The notes: generated by a model from the sequence alone, not told the origin. 64,000 nt of DNA from Rhizoclosmatium globosum (GCA_002104985.1 MCGO01000003.1:124001-188000), one strand, 5' to 3'. Shown: positions 1-12,528, counted from the stretch's first letter. Translations and numbers: made by a program.

Positions 1-3000
1 AAAAGTCTAAGAAGAGGCCTGCGGCACGAGGGTTGCGCTTCAAGTCAATGAGAGTGATTGCGTTGGAACTGGGTTGCAACAAATCGATGCTATAACAAAC
101 ATTATCAGCACACTTTCAAATAAGTATCACAAGGAAATACTCACATGAGAGAAAAGAAATCATACACAGTGTACTGCTCTGGAACCTTGGTATACTGATG
201 CTCCCAGAACGTCTCAATCTCAAGCAAACTAACCAACCCGTCTTCATCGATATCCAAAACACGGAACCAGTAGTAGAGTCCAGAAATACTCGTCTTGTCT
301 TCAACAGCCATGATGAAGCTCACAAACTCCTTGAATCCAAAGCACTTGATCTTGTTCTTGGCGAGCATCGAAACCGTGCTGGGGGCTGCTGGTGGAGCTC
401 CAGGAACAGTGGATTCTTCTTCATCAGCTGAGCCTTCAGGCATAGTTGGAACCCGTCCATAACATTCAATGACTCGGGCGAGGGCAGCGTGAGAGAGACC
501 ACGGTCAGCGTATCGTTCCAAATCGTGCAGCGTGAGGTACATATCGTGGTCTTTATCGAGCTCCCAGAAGGCGCAGTAGATAACGTAAAAGTCCTTGTAA
601 GAGAAGGGGCTGGGATGCTAAGTCCGAGGGAATTTGTTGCGCTTTCAATATCGGAAATGATTTTGTAAAGGCCGGCAGTTCGGAAATCGCGGAGTGACAA
701 CCGGTTACGGCCGTGGAAATGAGTTGAATAGAACAAACGAACGAGAACAGTTTCGGCTGTTTCAAAAATAATTCGCATAAGTTCCAATTAAAAAAATGAA
801 TCAAAACTCACTAAATCGAGCCTGGAAATCAGGAGAAGAGGCCAAGAATGCAAATGCAGAGTTGTTTTCCAACACATCTAATACCCAATTAAAACTCAGA
901 ACCCTTCACAAACGACAAAAAAAACAAAGCAACAAACCTTCCACAAAAACTTTGAAATCCTCAGGAACAAGATACCGCTCTCCATTTCCACGCTTCAAAA
1001 TCTCAAACGAAAGAGCCTCCATATCCGGGTTCCATCGCTGATACACAGTCTCCACAAACAACTCAAACTCAACCCACGTCACAACTCCAGACTCCGCCTT
1101 CCTCCGTAAGGCTACAGCACTTTTTATGCAACGCATACGACAAGTGTTTCGGGATCCGACAACAGACAGCAACACCATCAAACTCGTGGCGAGCCAGCGC
1201 CGCGGACTTTTGATAGTTTCCAATCGAGCGACGAATGACGTTTGTAGGCGATGTAGGGCTCGATGTCAATGTCTCGGCTGATGATGGGGTCGTTGGAGGG
1301 AAGAAGATGGGACGAGCCAAGTCGAGGACGTAGTTTGCGAGCTTCTCTTTTTCGCCCATGGCAACTTGTGGGCGGTATGTGAGGCGTGTTTTGAGGGCTT
1401 GCAGGGTTTGTGTGACGCCATCGGATTTTGTTTCGATGGAGATTGTGTCGATTGTGGAGAGGTCAGCGTCCGTGGCGGTAACAGCATCATTGGCATTGGC
1501 GGATGAGCCAGTTGATGTCAAGTCTGGGGTTTCGGTTGGTTCTTGGAGCTCGACGGTTGGAAGTTCAGCAGCAAGAGCCACGTCGGATTCAACAGCAGCT
1601 ACACTGACGTCCTTTTCTGCAATAACTTCAGAGTATTCTGGCAATTGAACTGCCTCTTTGACAGCGTCCTCCGCAACAACCTCCGCATAACTTCTTCCAC
1701 ATCAACAACAGCGACGACTACTTCCTCAACAGATGATGATTCAACAGACTTTGATGGATCCTGAACTTCGACCACTTGTGTCTCCACAACATCCTTCTTC
1801 TCCTCATCACCAGCCACATCAACATCGTCCTTGACAACCTCCAAATCAAATCCAGATGCAGAAACAGCACTCTCAACAACGAGAACATCGTCCTCATCCG
1901 CCTCCAACACCTGCTGCTGAATTTCATCTTCCACAACAACAACGACATCAACAACGACATCCACAACAGGAGCCGCAGTCACAGCCGTCACGACAGATTC
2001 TGGAATCAAATCGTCAGTCGCTGAAAGCTCAACAACGGAAGGAACGTTGAAAGAAGATGGGTCAGAGAGAGTCGTACCCGCAGTCTCTTCAACAGACTCT
2101 GTTTTATCCTCTACATCAGCGACCATATCATCTTGCAGTAACTCTTCCTTTCTGTTTCGATGGTAGAGATGGCTCTACATATTCAACTGGCTCTGACACG
2201 ACAGTCTCGGCAACAATAGCCTGATGGACTACTTCAATGACTTCCACTGAAGCATATATCGGACCAGGTGATGTTACGGGAGACTCTTGAATTGTTTCCA
2301 GTTTTTCAGGAGTAATGGTATTTTGTTGTTCCTGTGTTGTTGATGTTGGCGTGGCTGTTTCAGTTGGCGGTATTGGCGACGGAGATGGAGGGAGAGCGGC
2401 AAGAGGGATGGAGGTACGTTTTGATGGTTCGCTGGAGAAGCGTTTTGGTGGTTCTGGCGACGGGATCTTGACAGGCGTTTGAAAGTCTTGGTCGGGGAAG
2501 ATGGATGCTACTTCATCAGTTTCACCGTCTAGTGGTCTATTTGAAATAAAGATGTTAGTGCCATGATTAATGGGGGAGATTGAGACAGGGGGGACTGAGG
2601 TGGGGCACATTGATTGACAAATTGGGGTTGACAACATATCCACAATGAAGATGCAAGTGGCGTGAGTAAGGTGCAGCACATTGAGTGCAGAGACCAAGAG
2701 CTTACTTTGCATCAGACAGTGAGAATTGGAGATGCTCATAGTCGAGCCAATCATTGATGAATGTCTTCGAATCGCTTTTGAGATTTCGCCCACACCCGAT
2801 GAGATTGAGTCGATGATGACTGAAGCCGCAGAGATGTTGAAGCAGGCATTGAGGCTCTGCGGTTTCTGAGTTGAACAGGGTTCGCAGGTCGTTTGTAGTC
2901 GTCCATTGCGGCAAGAACGTTCGACTCATCAGGGACTTGGTCTGATTGAGATTGAGATTGGGCAGGGTTTGCAGCGACCTCAGCGTTGATGATTTGATCT

Positions 3001-3508
3001 GATGCAATGTGGCTGTGGCCGAGGAGGTCGTCGTCGTCATCGTCGTCATCGTCGAGCAGCGAGGCAGTTGGCTGTGCACTCATCTCAGCGAAGGAGAGTT
3101 GAGAGGTGCGGCGAGGCTGCGAGTCCAGGTTGATGTCGAAGGCAGTTTGAGTTTGAGCGGGAGAGTCTGGAGTGGCAGTGGCAGTGGCAGTGGCAGTTGA
3201 GCAGAGGGAGCAGTAGTAGTTGAACTAGGGCACTCTCGCGGAGAAGGAGGAGTGCCCGCCATCAGTCTGCTCAAGTACGATCGCACGGGAGTCGCCGCAT
3301 TCGCCCTGCGCGTCGAGTGGTACAGCGCACCGGCCTCGGGTGCGCTCTGAGTTCGGATTGCCGATGACGACGAGTTTGCGTTGCTCTTGCGCCGGCTCTT
3401 TCGCCCGCGGTCTTCGGTCAAAGCCGCTCCATCCAAGTTGTTGTTGCTGTTCGGTGTTGTTTCGTTGTTGGCGCTGCTGCTGGCCCACTTGCCAAACCAG
3501 CGCTTCAT
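1..3508 (-). CDS. PP2A regulatory subunit B'' (PR72/PPP2R3-like), partial at left edge
   Basis: This is a regulatory B''-type subunit of protein phosphatase 2A, which targets the phosphatase and binds calcium through EF-hands. The C-terminal half shows an EF-hand loop with DIDEDGLVSLLEIE (about 235-275) and the conserved block ending YDFFSL. A GTGAGT...TTATAG intron (about 144-92) joins this to IDLLQPSSNAITLIDLKRN, typical of the family, and the gene runs off the window. The N-terminal third is long, acidic and low in complexity, with a run of nine Asp near 3050. The start at 3508 (MKRWFGKW) was chosen because this frame continues to about 3230. It then joins the downstream frame either by a 59-nt intron with donor GTTCAA or by a one-base slip in the GGCAGT repeat. 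A second frame change lies near 2780-2800. B'' identity is firm; the 5' structure is less sure. Confidence 0.85.
3178..3197. repeat. GGCAGT-type microsatellite in the PP2A B'' N-terminus
   Basis: Short tandem hexanucleotide repeat. It encodes Ala-Thr repeats in one frame and Leu-Pro repeats in the next. The apparent reading-frame change of the PP2A B'' gene falls at or beside it, so it is a likely site of a length error. Confidence 0.6.
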
Positions 3509-3762
3509 TTCAAGTGGGGTGGTGGTTGGCTACGAGGGTGAAACGGGTATGCCCAATGAGACTCAACAAAATAAGGGCCGAAAATTTGACAGACGCTCCA
3601 CCCGCCTGACTTCGAGATGTGACTGGCGGTTGGCGGACTTCTGTCCATATCACAAAGGAAAGAATGTGCGGTTACTCCATGAACTGACTTTACTGCATAA
3701 TTACTAATTGTTAACTGAGACTACAACAATAACTTTTTGATAACCCATAGATGGCACATTAC

Positions 3763-4868
3763 TCAGCTACGCAGAATCTGTGACAACTCATGAACATTTC
3801 CTCCACGGTATTGTGGAACAGTTCCCCCACCCAAAGCAATACTACCGCGCCCCTCAATTCCTCGCCCAGTTCCATCAGCATTGAATCTGTACTTGTGCGA
3901 TCCAGTATATTGGCTGGAATCTGTCAATCTGTCAAATACGCTTCCCTTGGACGATGTCATGGATGAGTTTTTGTGTTGTGCCAAGGAGTTTTGGCTGAAT
4001 AGTAGAGTAGTTTCCTGACGAAGAATCATGTGTAGTAGCTCTACGGCCTGCAATTGGAGTCTTTTTGGGTGCGTTGATTTGGTTTTCTGATGTGAACATT
4101 TAGAGTGACCGTAATTCAAATTTTAAAATTCACCCAATGACTTACCCAATCTTTCCTCGGAATTAGTCAACATACTAGGACGCTTAGACGATCCCACTAC
4201 AGTTCCTTGTTTAGAATCTGCCTGTGCCACCGTGGTGGGTCTTCTAGTACCACCAACAGTGGTTGACCGCTGCAAAGGCGCATCACGGTTCACAATCTTA
4301 CTCAACGTGTCTGTTCTGTTGATGGTGTCCCTTCCTTGCAACCCAAGCCCTCTTCCAGCACTATCGAATCTGTTCTTGGAACTACCTGTGTATCCATTCA
4401 CATCAGTCAACCGATCCAACACGGCATCATTCTTGACCGCAGTAGCTTTAACAGCTGGCCCTCCACTTCTCACACAAACATCATCTGCAAACAAAAAAAC
4501 GTCAAGTTCAGTATATTAAAAACAAATTTCAAAAAACTCGAAAGGCACTCACACATAACCTGCGTAAACGCATCCTGCTCATGCATCCCCACATACTTTT
4601 TCTCCGCAACCATCTTGACTGCACACAAAAACTCATCCCAATCAATGCGTCTCGAGTTCTTGCTCTTGACTTTGTTAAAGATAATGTCGATATCCGTGCT
4701 CGTGATTTTCTTGTTGTCGATCAAGTTTGAGTCGCGTGCGAATTTGGCCCATTTGGGACCGTCCATGGTGGAGCCACCATGGAGGGAGTCAAGGGAGGAC
4801 CCGACAGAGCCGCGGCCAAAGGCGCAGAATTTCTCGAACGTCGAACGGAGGTCATGAATTGTTGCCAT
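3763..4868 (-). CDS. TPPP / p25-alpha family protein with two C-terminal p25 repeats
   Basis: Tubulin polymerization-promoting protein family member; these proteins bundle microtubules and are found mainly in flagellated eukaryotes. Exon 1 (4868-4553) encodes the alpha-helical p25 core with DGPKWAKFARDSNL and RRIDWDEFLCAVK. Exon 2 (4484-4146) carries a first C-terminal p25 signature, LDRLTDVNGYTGSSKNRFD followed by GLGLQGRD. A third segment (about 3990-3800) carries a second signature, FDRLTDSSQYTGSHKYRF, then GRGIEGR. Splice sites GTGAGT...TTGCAG and GTAAGT...CATCAG are clear. After the second junction the frame that follows does not match the second repeat, so there is either a missed small intron or a one-base indel between about 4086 and 3980. 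The family identity is secure; the C-terminal half is less certain. Confidence 0.85.
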
Positions 4869-5406
4869 TTTTTGTTTTTCTAAGTTGATTCAGGGTGTTA
4901 GACTTAGGTCAGGAATCTCAAGTTGGTGAAGAAGAGGTGGGGGAAATTGAGAGTTGAAATATGACAACAACTTTTGAAGACTGATGATTCAACAGAGTTC
5001 CATATCGTACTCGCACTACTTCAGTACTATATTCAACAATTGAATGCCAGAATTAGTGCGGTTTGGCAGAGTGGAATCCCAAAATAGATATGAGGCGCAA
5101 TAGTCGCGTTCACTACTCCCTATCGGTAATATCCAGGAAATCAACCCCCGAATTGTGTATGCAAGGATGGAAGCAGGTAGAACGGACAAGTTGCTGGTGC
5201 AGAATACATTGAGGTACATACATGTCTGTTTTTTCCAGTTGTTCTTTTTGTTCCACGGAATTCAACCCCCACTGTAAATTACTCAATCAAAAAAAGAAAG
5301 CACGAACAAACAAAAAGTGAAAAAGAATTGTCGGTTTCCTTTCTTTGTTTTGCCTTTTTTCTCCTTCACCTTCTTCACATCTTTCACCAAAACCAACCAA
5401 CTCCAA
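4869..5406. other. Intergenic region between divergent TPPP and the small orphan gene
   Basis: About 540 bases between two divergent start codons. It is AT-rich with T/C-rich tracts just before 5407. I see no convincing coding sequence, RNA gene or repeat. It probably holds both promoters. Confidence 0.5.
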
Positions 5407-5820
5407 ATGCGACCCAACATGTTCCGTGCGCTGCCCCGGCACAGCGTCGTCAATCTCGCCGCCTTCAGCCAAACAACAACCGCGCCACGGGTTGTCCACA
5501 TGTCCGCGGCATCGCTGAATTCGCTGCTCTTCCAAACACAAAACGCATCAACCGGCGCATCTTCCTTCTCAACCTCCGCATCAAACAACGCATCATCAAA
5601 CTCTTCATCTGGAACTCCATCCGCATTCGCCGGATCGAGATCATCTGCCGTGACTTCTTCAGTGGTGAGATTTCATGATTGGTTTTTCTACGCCTCTTGA
5701 TTTCTGACTTGATTTGTACTCTAGTTGTCAAACGTACCTGTTGCCCTCGCAAACGGATTCATGTCTGAATGGTCATTGTCGTCGTTGTTGCTTTCGAAGG
5801 TGGATACGAGTGATGGTTAG
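5407..5820 (+). CDS. Small Ser/Ala-rich protein with presequence-like N-terminus, function unknown
   Basis: Two exons, 5407-5664 and 5725-5820, separated by an intron with GTGAGA and CTCTAG borders, give a protein of about 117 residues. The first 35 residues are rich in Arg, Ala and hydroxylated residues without acidic residues (MRPNMFRALPRHSVV...), like a mitochondrial targeting peptide. A Ser/Ala/Asn-rich segment and a short hydrophobic C-terminus with a WSLSSLLL motif follow. I do not recognise a family. The in-phase splice supports a real gene, but the region could also be a transcribed leader with no conserved product. Confidence 0.45.
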
Positions 5821-6459
5821 TACGTATTTTCTCTTTTTGCCAATCCGTCCCATACTCCCCCTCCCGTCCCTGCCAACCTTCTCGTTCCCCCATTCCGAAT
5901 CCCGATCCCAATCTCCTGCTCCCTCTGCACTTATGCACACCTTTATTTATCAAATCTCTCTTTCTCTTTTTCTTCAATTTATTAGATGAATAACCCCTTC
6001 CTTTTTTTCCAACCTCTTCTTTCTACCCATTTCACCTTTCAAGATTCCTGACCGAGAGTGAATTCTCTTTTAAATCACGTACATACACCGCCTGTAATAC
6101 CTCACAACGTACCCCTTTTTTTCTCTGTTCCTTTTCGTTTGCCTTTTTTATATTCCATGTTCTTTTGTTTTTATTGTGGCCTGGTTTTGCATCTCTGGGA
6201 GGTTTTTATGGGTTTACATTTACTACCTTCTCTCCTTACTTTCTCCCATCCTCTCTCTCTACCTTCTATCGTTTGGAGATCATTATCTAAACTCCTTTTT
6301 CTTCTTTCTCTCTCTTGTGGGCTCGTGAAGGATAGATGTCTAATGTTAATGTAGAGGAGTAAGTATATTGAAAGAAGCAGTGAGGCATCAATAAAACATT
6401 GTATCATGTGGATAATATCAACCAGATGAGTCATCAATCATAGGATTCTACTTTATTAA
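5821..6459. other. Pyrimidine-rich intergenic stretch
   Basis: About 640 bases between convergent genes, strongly T/C-rich on the + strand with repeated CTCTCT and TTTCTT tracts. Presumably 3' UTR and spacer. No supported gene. Confidence 0.5.
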
Positions 6460-7920
6460 TTAATGTAACGTAATGTTGGTCTTAAATTTGAAGTGGTTGT
6501 CCAAGTGCAACATCCTAAGTTGGTTGAACTCAACCAACGACAATCCGATCCCGTTCCTTTGCTTCACTATTGCCACGGATAAGTTTGCAATCTTATTCTC
6601 CCAAGTATTGAAGGCTACAGGAAGCTCTTTCGATGCCAGTGCTCGCCATATCCCCCATTCAACACCTTCCTCCTTCAGATTGGGAATACGAACAGCCAAA
6701 TGTTCCAGAATATTGGGCCAATCCTCTTCAGCAATAGCATCCCTTACAAAGTTCGGCATCATTGATTCAAGAACTGGACGAATGAGCGCACCAGAAATTT
6801 GAGTGTCAATGTTATAACTTGGTACAACAGAAACATTTTGCAGTCCCTTCTGAGACTTAACCTCCGGAAACACTGTTTCAACTCTCTTCCTATACAACTT
6901 CACAGAATGCGCAGACGTAAGCCTTCGAACAGCAACCTCCGGACTCCCATACAAATCTGTCAAACACCGAAACATCCGTGGAACATCTTTACACCAATGA
7001 ATCACGACAGAATTCGGCCCACTCCGCCAAATATTCACGTTCGGTGACTCTTCCAAATCATGGAAACGGTGGCCTTGGTGTTGGAGTTTCACATGTCCCG
7101 TAATACCGCCCTCATAAAACCACGTCCCAACTTGTTTATCCTCGTGACCGTATGCGTGGGACCGCGGGATTGGGGAGTGTTGAATCCATTCCACGACATC
7201 CGCACTCAAGAGGTATAACATCCCCGTCATATAGATTCCAGTTCCATCGTTTATCACTCTTCCAACGTAATGCGACTCATTTGGATCCAACGTGTTTAAC
7301 ACTCCAGCGAGGCGAGGAAGGTGTATGACTGTATCGTCGTCCGTTTTGCCAATAAACCGATATCGAAGACAATATTCCCCCTCGCGATCAGGATGTTCCG
7401 TGTACATTATACTCCGCGCATACAAGAACCAATCTAGAGTTTTCCCATTATTCATATTCTCTTCACGCGTTGTAACAAACGTGTCGTCAGGGAATATCAT
7501 ATCTTCAAGTGCCAAGTCAAGGTCTTGCTCCCACGTCTTTGCATTCCCAAACACATAGATGAAATCAAATTGGTTGTCAAATTCGAGGTTGTTGTTGATT
7601 TTTTGGTATGTTTCTCGGAGAAGGTTGCGGCGGAGGGTGCTTGAGGGTTCTGTGGTTACGGACACACCGATTAACCCGAGCTTTGGAATAGGACAATCTG
7701 AGGATACATTCATTGATAAAGAGTCCATATCCGGGTCGACTGAAACGAGTGAATGTGCTGGCGCTGCAATGACGGCTTTTGTGTTGACAGGTGGTAACTT
7801 CAAAACAACTGGCTTCAAGTCCGATGGAAAAGCAAGGAATGGATACAGTAAAACCATCAGCCCGGTCGCTGATAACAAAAGAAGTCTCCCATAATGCGGA
7901 TTCTTCGCCATGGCAACCAT
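6460..7920 (-). CDS. GT31-type beta-1,3-galactosyltransferase-like type II membrane protein
   Basis: Uninterrupted 486-residue frame. The N-terminus has a short cytosolic part and one membrane anchor (LLLLSATGLMVLLYPFLAF, about residues 13-31), the layout of a Golgi type II glycosyltransferase. The catalytic region shows RNLLRETYQ, FDFIYVFG, NMNNGKTLDWFLYA and a nucleotide-sugar metal-binding motif GKTDDDTVIHLPRL. These are followed by YVGRVI and GHEDKQVGTW, in the order seen in family GT31. A metal-dependent transfer of a hexose to a glycan is therefore likely, but donor and acceptor cannot be told. The C-terminal 120 residues are family-unspecific. Its start codon lies 25 bp after the stop of the subtilase on the same strand, so its promoter must overlap the end of that gene or the two share a transcript. 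Confidence 0.8.
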   Translation of the reverse strand: MVAMAKNPHYGRLLLLSATGLMVLLYPFLAFPSDLKPVVLKLPPVNTKAVIAAPAHSLVSVDPDMDSLSMNVSSDCPIPKLGLIGVSVTTEPSSTLRRNLLRETYQKINNNLEFDNQFDFIYVFGNAKTWEQDLDLALEDMIFPDDTFVTTREENMNNGKTLDWFLYARSIMYTEHPDREGEYCLRYRFIGKTDDDTVIHLPRLAGVLNTLDPNESHYVGRVINDGTGIYMTGMLYLLSADVVEWIQHSPIPRSHAYGHEDKQVGTWFYEGGITGHVKLQHQGHRFHDLEESPNVNIWRSGPNSVVIHWCKDVPRMFRCLTDLYGSPEVAVRRLTSAHSVKLYRKRVETVFPEVKSQKGLQNVSVVPSYNIDTQISGALIRPVLESMMPNFVRDAIAEEDWPNILEHLAVRIPNLKEEGVEWGIWRALASKELPVAFNTWENKIANLSVAIVKQRNGIGLSLVEFNQLRMLHLDNHFKFKTNITLH

Positions 7921-7945
7921 GAAGATAATTATGAGTTTATGGTGA

Positions 7946-10745
7946 CTAAGAAATTAAATAAAATGCCAAAGATTCAACCAAATCGTAATCTTCTTCTTTT
8001 CCTGGCACACCAAAGTTCTTCAACGCCTTGAATCGCACAATGTATTGTCCCTCACCGCTCAAACGTACAAGATTGTTCTTTGCATTCCACACCCGCCCAT
8101 CCCACAAATATAGCGTCGCACCTTGAACGCTCTGTCCATCAACAAAAGACACGCGTGGCATAGGCTCCCAATATGCTGGAGCACTGACAAGCGCACGAGC
8201 TGGAGTATGAAGACCAATGTCCACCAGGTTTAAGTAACCTATCCCAGTCAGATTTCCAAACAATACAGCTTCAGCAAATCCGACACGCGATGAAACAGCC
8301 GGAATAGCGAGAACTAGGATACCTGCGGTAGCATTCAAAACACTTCCCTTTGTGACCACACCTCCATCACTATTTAGTACTCCCGTCGCCACGTTATCCA
8401 GACTGATGCCATATTTGGGACCATAAACTTTCGCCCACAACGACGGACTCTTTCTCACCCAAACGTTACGATTCTTCCACCGTCCAGCTATTCCTGTGAA
8501 TGGAACAGACGCAGAATCTCCTCCACCCGCAATTCGCAAATATCCTCCATAAACTCGACACAAGTCGTTGAACGCAGGTGGAACAACTCGAAACGAAATG
8601 GTTGCATTCTCGCCTTTCCCAACAGATCCAATCCAAGTTTCACCGATACCTCCTGAACCAAGAAACTCAATTTTTACTGATGAATTTGCAGCAGGGTATG
8701 TCAGAGTCGAATTGGCATCCTGCATAAAATCATCGTCCTTCAGAAATGGTGCCAAAGTCTTTGCCATCACCACCGTAACTGTGAATACACTCGAACTTGT
8801 ACCACGGTTCCACAAATTCAAAGTATACAGCCCTTGAAATCCATCTGAATCATTGAACGCCAAAGACCTTGGAGAAACGACAACACGCGACATGATGGCA
8901 TCATAAGCATTCACTAGCCCCGCACCTTGTTTTACAGGATTTCCAACTTCTCCAGCCAGGAACTCGGTTTCGCAGCATTGCTTAACAAGTCCTTAAGTTC
9001 TTCGACACCAACACGAGTCCCACTATTCATTTTTCGAGCCTGAAGGATCAGAGCAATCACACCAGATATGTACGGTGCAGCCATACTTGTTCCACTCAAC
9101 ACACCCCAGTCTCGTTCTTGACTATTTCCACCTGACGCGCGAACAGCAAATGGTGACAAACAACTTAGAACAGAGCCTCCAATGCCTCCAATATCCGGCT
9201 TGAATCCACCTTCAAGAGACAGACCGCCACTTGAAAACGAGCTCACTTGCCCTGATGTCGTAAGATTTTGGAATATGACTTGATGCGTGAGTTGGATTGT
9301 TGCTTGTGAGAGTAATTTAAGACCTCCAGATTGACTCAAAAAGATTCCAGGGATGAGAGGTGTTCCGAGAATCGGCACTATTTCTTGGGTGTTTCCGTAA
9401 ATTATACAGAGAGTTGCGTTAGAGTTGTGAAAAGCATTGCTGCAACGGATTGCTGATGAGCAGGCGGAAGACCAGCGGATGAGAAGAGCTTTTCCAGTAG
9501 CGTTTGTTAGAGTGGTTGAATTGGAGCAACCGTCGTCAAGGATATTATTGCGTACAGCCAAAGGATCTGTAAATTGTGAGACTCTAAATGTAATGATAGA
9601 TACTTACTATTTACGACAACTTCCCACACTGTGGTACCATCGCCAACGCTCCCATTCGCATTTGAAGCAGTATACGCAAATCGCATGCCTCCAATAATCG
9701 CAGCGGAGTAAACTGTATCGATATTGTCAAAGGAGGCAACGCTGATTACAGACTTTCCGTTCCCCGGGTTACCCGTCACAAATAATCCGGACGCGCCATC
9801 GTTTCCAGCAGAAGCCACGACAATGTGTCCCATCTTGGAAACCGTGTCCGCAGCAACAACATCGCTATCATCCGCAAACGCAGGTCCGCCACCAATCGAC
9901 AAGTTGATGACATCTGCACCTGCTTCTGCTGCCATAAAGATCGCCGCCGTGATCACGTCGGTAGTCGTTGAGCCATTGCAACCACTGTTGATATATGAAA
10001 CGATAATCAAATCAACCAACCCTATACCAGGAATCAAAAAGTACTTACAAGACACGATACATTCCAATATCAGCTTCAATTGCAACACCCGTCCACTGAA
10101 CGTTTGATCCAATACCACTAACACCACCCACAATACCCGCCACATGAGTACCATGACTTTCGACAGAACAGTTATCAAGAGGATCTGAATCTGGCATTGT
10201 GCTTGACCCAACTGCGCCTGTGAACGCGTCTCCACAAGATCATGTCCGAATGAGACACGACATCCAGCGCCGAAACAGCCACCTAGTGAAGGATGCAGAT
10301 AGTACACACCAGAATCAATCAACGCGACGCGGATTCCTTTTCCAGTCGCGTTCAACAAAGAACGAGCTTTCGCGACGCCTGTAGGTCTGTGGATTGCATC
10401 AACAGGGAAAAGCGATTGAGATTGAGTCGAGGGTACGGTGGTCGGACGGAATCTGGTCTTGACTTGTGAGATTGACAGGACATTGACGGGCGAGGCCCTT
10501 AACGATGCAACCAGAAGAGCAATGTCTTAAGAGAAGAGGTTCAGAATACGGATTGCGAGGAGACAAAGACCTTTGTCGCGACACGAGTCGATCGAGAAGG
10601 AAACGAGACTGACGGTGCTTGTTCTTAGGGTGAGTCTCAGTGACACGGACACGTTCGACGCGGCAAAGTGGTTGACAACTTCGCTCGAAGCATTGAAAGC
10701 GGTGGCGGAAAACAGAGCGAGAAAGGCGCACGGAACAAGATGCAT
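7946..10745 (-). CDS. Secreted subtilisin-like serine protease (S8) with PA insert
   Basis: Extracellular serine endopeptidase. The start at 10745 gives a clear signal peptide (MHLVPCAFLALFSATAFNA). The propeptide part contains ALLVASLRASPVNVLSISQ, then the catalytic Asp in RVALIDSGVYYLHP, the catalytic His in SHGTHVAGIVGG (about 10160), and the catalytic Ser in GTSMAAPYISGVIALIL (about 9080). A PA domain lies between His and Ser (about 9560-9250). The last 320 residues form Fn3/Ig-like beta domains. Introns are near 10070-10020 and 9630-9560. The frame breaks at 8914-8932 (LAGEVGNPVKQGAGL is split) and there is a stop at about 10527 inside the propeptide; both look like isolated base errors because homology resumes at once. 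Upstream residues from 10814 are in frame but would mask the signal peptide. Confidence 0.85.
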
Positions 10746-10980
10746 TTGTTCTGTTCTTTTTTGGGGAGAGTTTTTGCTGGAGTTTTTGTGGCCTTTTCTT
10801 TCGGACACGATCAAGTTAGTGTTCGGACAAAGTCAACTCTGATTAAAGTCATAATATGAGAAATGTCCTTTAATCGTCACTAACCGATAAAAAAATATAA
10901 AGATATAGACAGAAGATACAAGCAATACCGACAGAGAACCGACAAATACATACAGAAGGAAAACGAGTTAATAGAAACAT

Positions 10981-12012
10981 CTAGAGAAGGAAGAAAGCGG
11001 AAAAGACAACACCACAAAAGACACTCATTTTAATAGAGCCGCTACCGTAAAGGTTGATGCCTGGAGCAATCGGAGTGACTGGCAAGTAAACAATAGATGG
11101 CGGCGTGGTTGTGAGAACGACGGCTTGACCAACAGCTGTCTTTGAGTCCTCACAAGTTGTTGTAGGAACGCCATGTTCAGCAGGATAACTCCAGGCAGGA
11201 GGAGCGGGGGCCGTAGGACCATTCCCAGTTTGAGAAAGCTTGACGCCATTTCCGCTGGCAGAAGGATATGGCTTGTCAACTGCGACCCAAGGAGTAGTTG
11301 GCTTGACAGTCGGAATATCTTTCGTTGGCGGGCACACAAAGATTTGATCAATCGAAATGGAAAGTTGTTCTTGCTCAAGAGAGGAAACAGATGAACAGGC
11401 CTTGGCACATTCAGTCAACTTGACAGTGATGCTTTCTTGAAGGACGCAAGATTTCTCGAGGACAGACGTGGTAATGACCTACATTTGGTTGAGCATTCAC
11501 CTTTATAAAGAAGATGGACAAACTGTAACACCAAGGACATTCTGAACGCAAGGTTTTGCACACGCTGGAGTGTTGTCAAGAACGGCTGAGCTTTTCTGTG
11601 CATTGCAAGATGGACAAAAGTCTTTGAGTAGCTTGATCTAAACGCGTTGTACTGGTTAGAATGATAGGAAAGGAAAAAGCTCGACGCACAGTGTCCGCGA
11701 CAGTTGAGCTCTCGGTATTTGAACAGTCTTTGCAGGCGACGTCGAGACAGGCTTTGAACCAGACAAGGTCGGCGTTCGCGCAGAGTGTCGCGGCATCGGC
11801 GGACGCGATTGAGGAAACACCTTTGATCTGATGTACGTTCACTTGATGTCAGAACAAGACTGGAAAGCCAAAATACATCAACAAACCTGTGAAATGCACG
11901 AGTTTGCGCATGCGGGAAGTGTACTGAGTTGCGCAGAAACAGAGCTTGTCGTGGTTGATTCCACTTGGACTGCGACGATGGCAACAAGGACAGCGAGGAA
12001 GATGAGAGACAT
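10981..12012 (-). CDS. CFEM-like Cys-rich surface protein with signal peptide and GPI-type tail
   Basis: Four exons encode a secreted protein: signal peptide MSLIFLAVLVAIVAVQVES, then a cysteine module PACANSC, ATLC, FKACLDVAC. Two further Cys pairs follow (TPACAKPC and LTECAKAC), so the protein has about three half-modules of the CxxxC type. A Pro/Thr-rich stalk and a hydrophobic C-terminus (MSVFCGVVFSAFFLL) suggest a GPI anchor. The first intron follows the first CxxxC. CFEM proteins of fungi act at the cell surface, some in haem uptake and some in adhesion. This one lacks the canonical eight-Cys pattern, so a specific role is not claimed. It is followed on the same strand by other members of this loose family. 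Confidence 0.7.
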
Positions 12013-12528
12013 TGTTTAGTTTGAAGGGAAGTTTTGCGGGAGACGATGCTGGTCTCTTTCCCTTCTTTAATCTTGGCGCGGGTCTTTTTCGTATTCTTTG
12101 ATTAAACTTGGATTCGGACCCTCACAACACGTTCCTCACCAAGCATTGCCTCTGAAGAAGAAAAGACAGAATCACATACTAAAAAAAGCGTACTCTTATT
12201 GAAATGTCTTCTCTACAAGAAAGTCTAAGAAAACATAGGTACACGATCCAGAATAGAAAAAAGTGGATTCAGAATAACTCAAACAAATAGATAAGATAGA
12301 AGGAAATGATCCAAATCAAGGGACCCAAAACAGAAGGAACAATGCAAACCATCAACACAGAAGGGCACAAGATATTCAGAAGGAAAGGCATGCAAATACA
12401 ATAGCACAGATACATAAATAACAGTTAATAAAATCAGGGCGATAACAGAAACAAGGAAAATTTGTCACAGGAAGTGGTCACTGACAAATAAAAAAAAAGC
12501 GGACCAACCTCCCTTATCGTCCACCACC
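12013..12528. other. A-rich spacer between two CFEM-like genes
   Basis: Between the start of the upper gene and the stop of the next. It contains A-rich 3' flank sequence and no supported gene or RNA. Confidence 0.4.

Noticed and set aside
1718..2050. Met/Arg/Leu-rich and Gln/His-rich frames
   Set aside because: Alternative readings of the acidic low-complexity region of the PP2A B'' gene.
6058..6354. 98-residue hydrophobic frame on the + strand
   Set aside because: Made of a T/C-rich spacer; Leu, Phe and Ser richness follows from base composition, and no motif is present.
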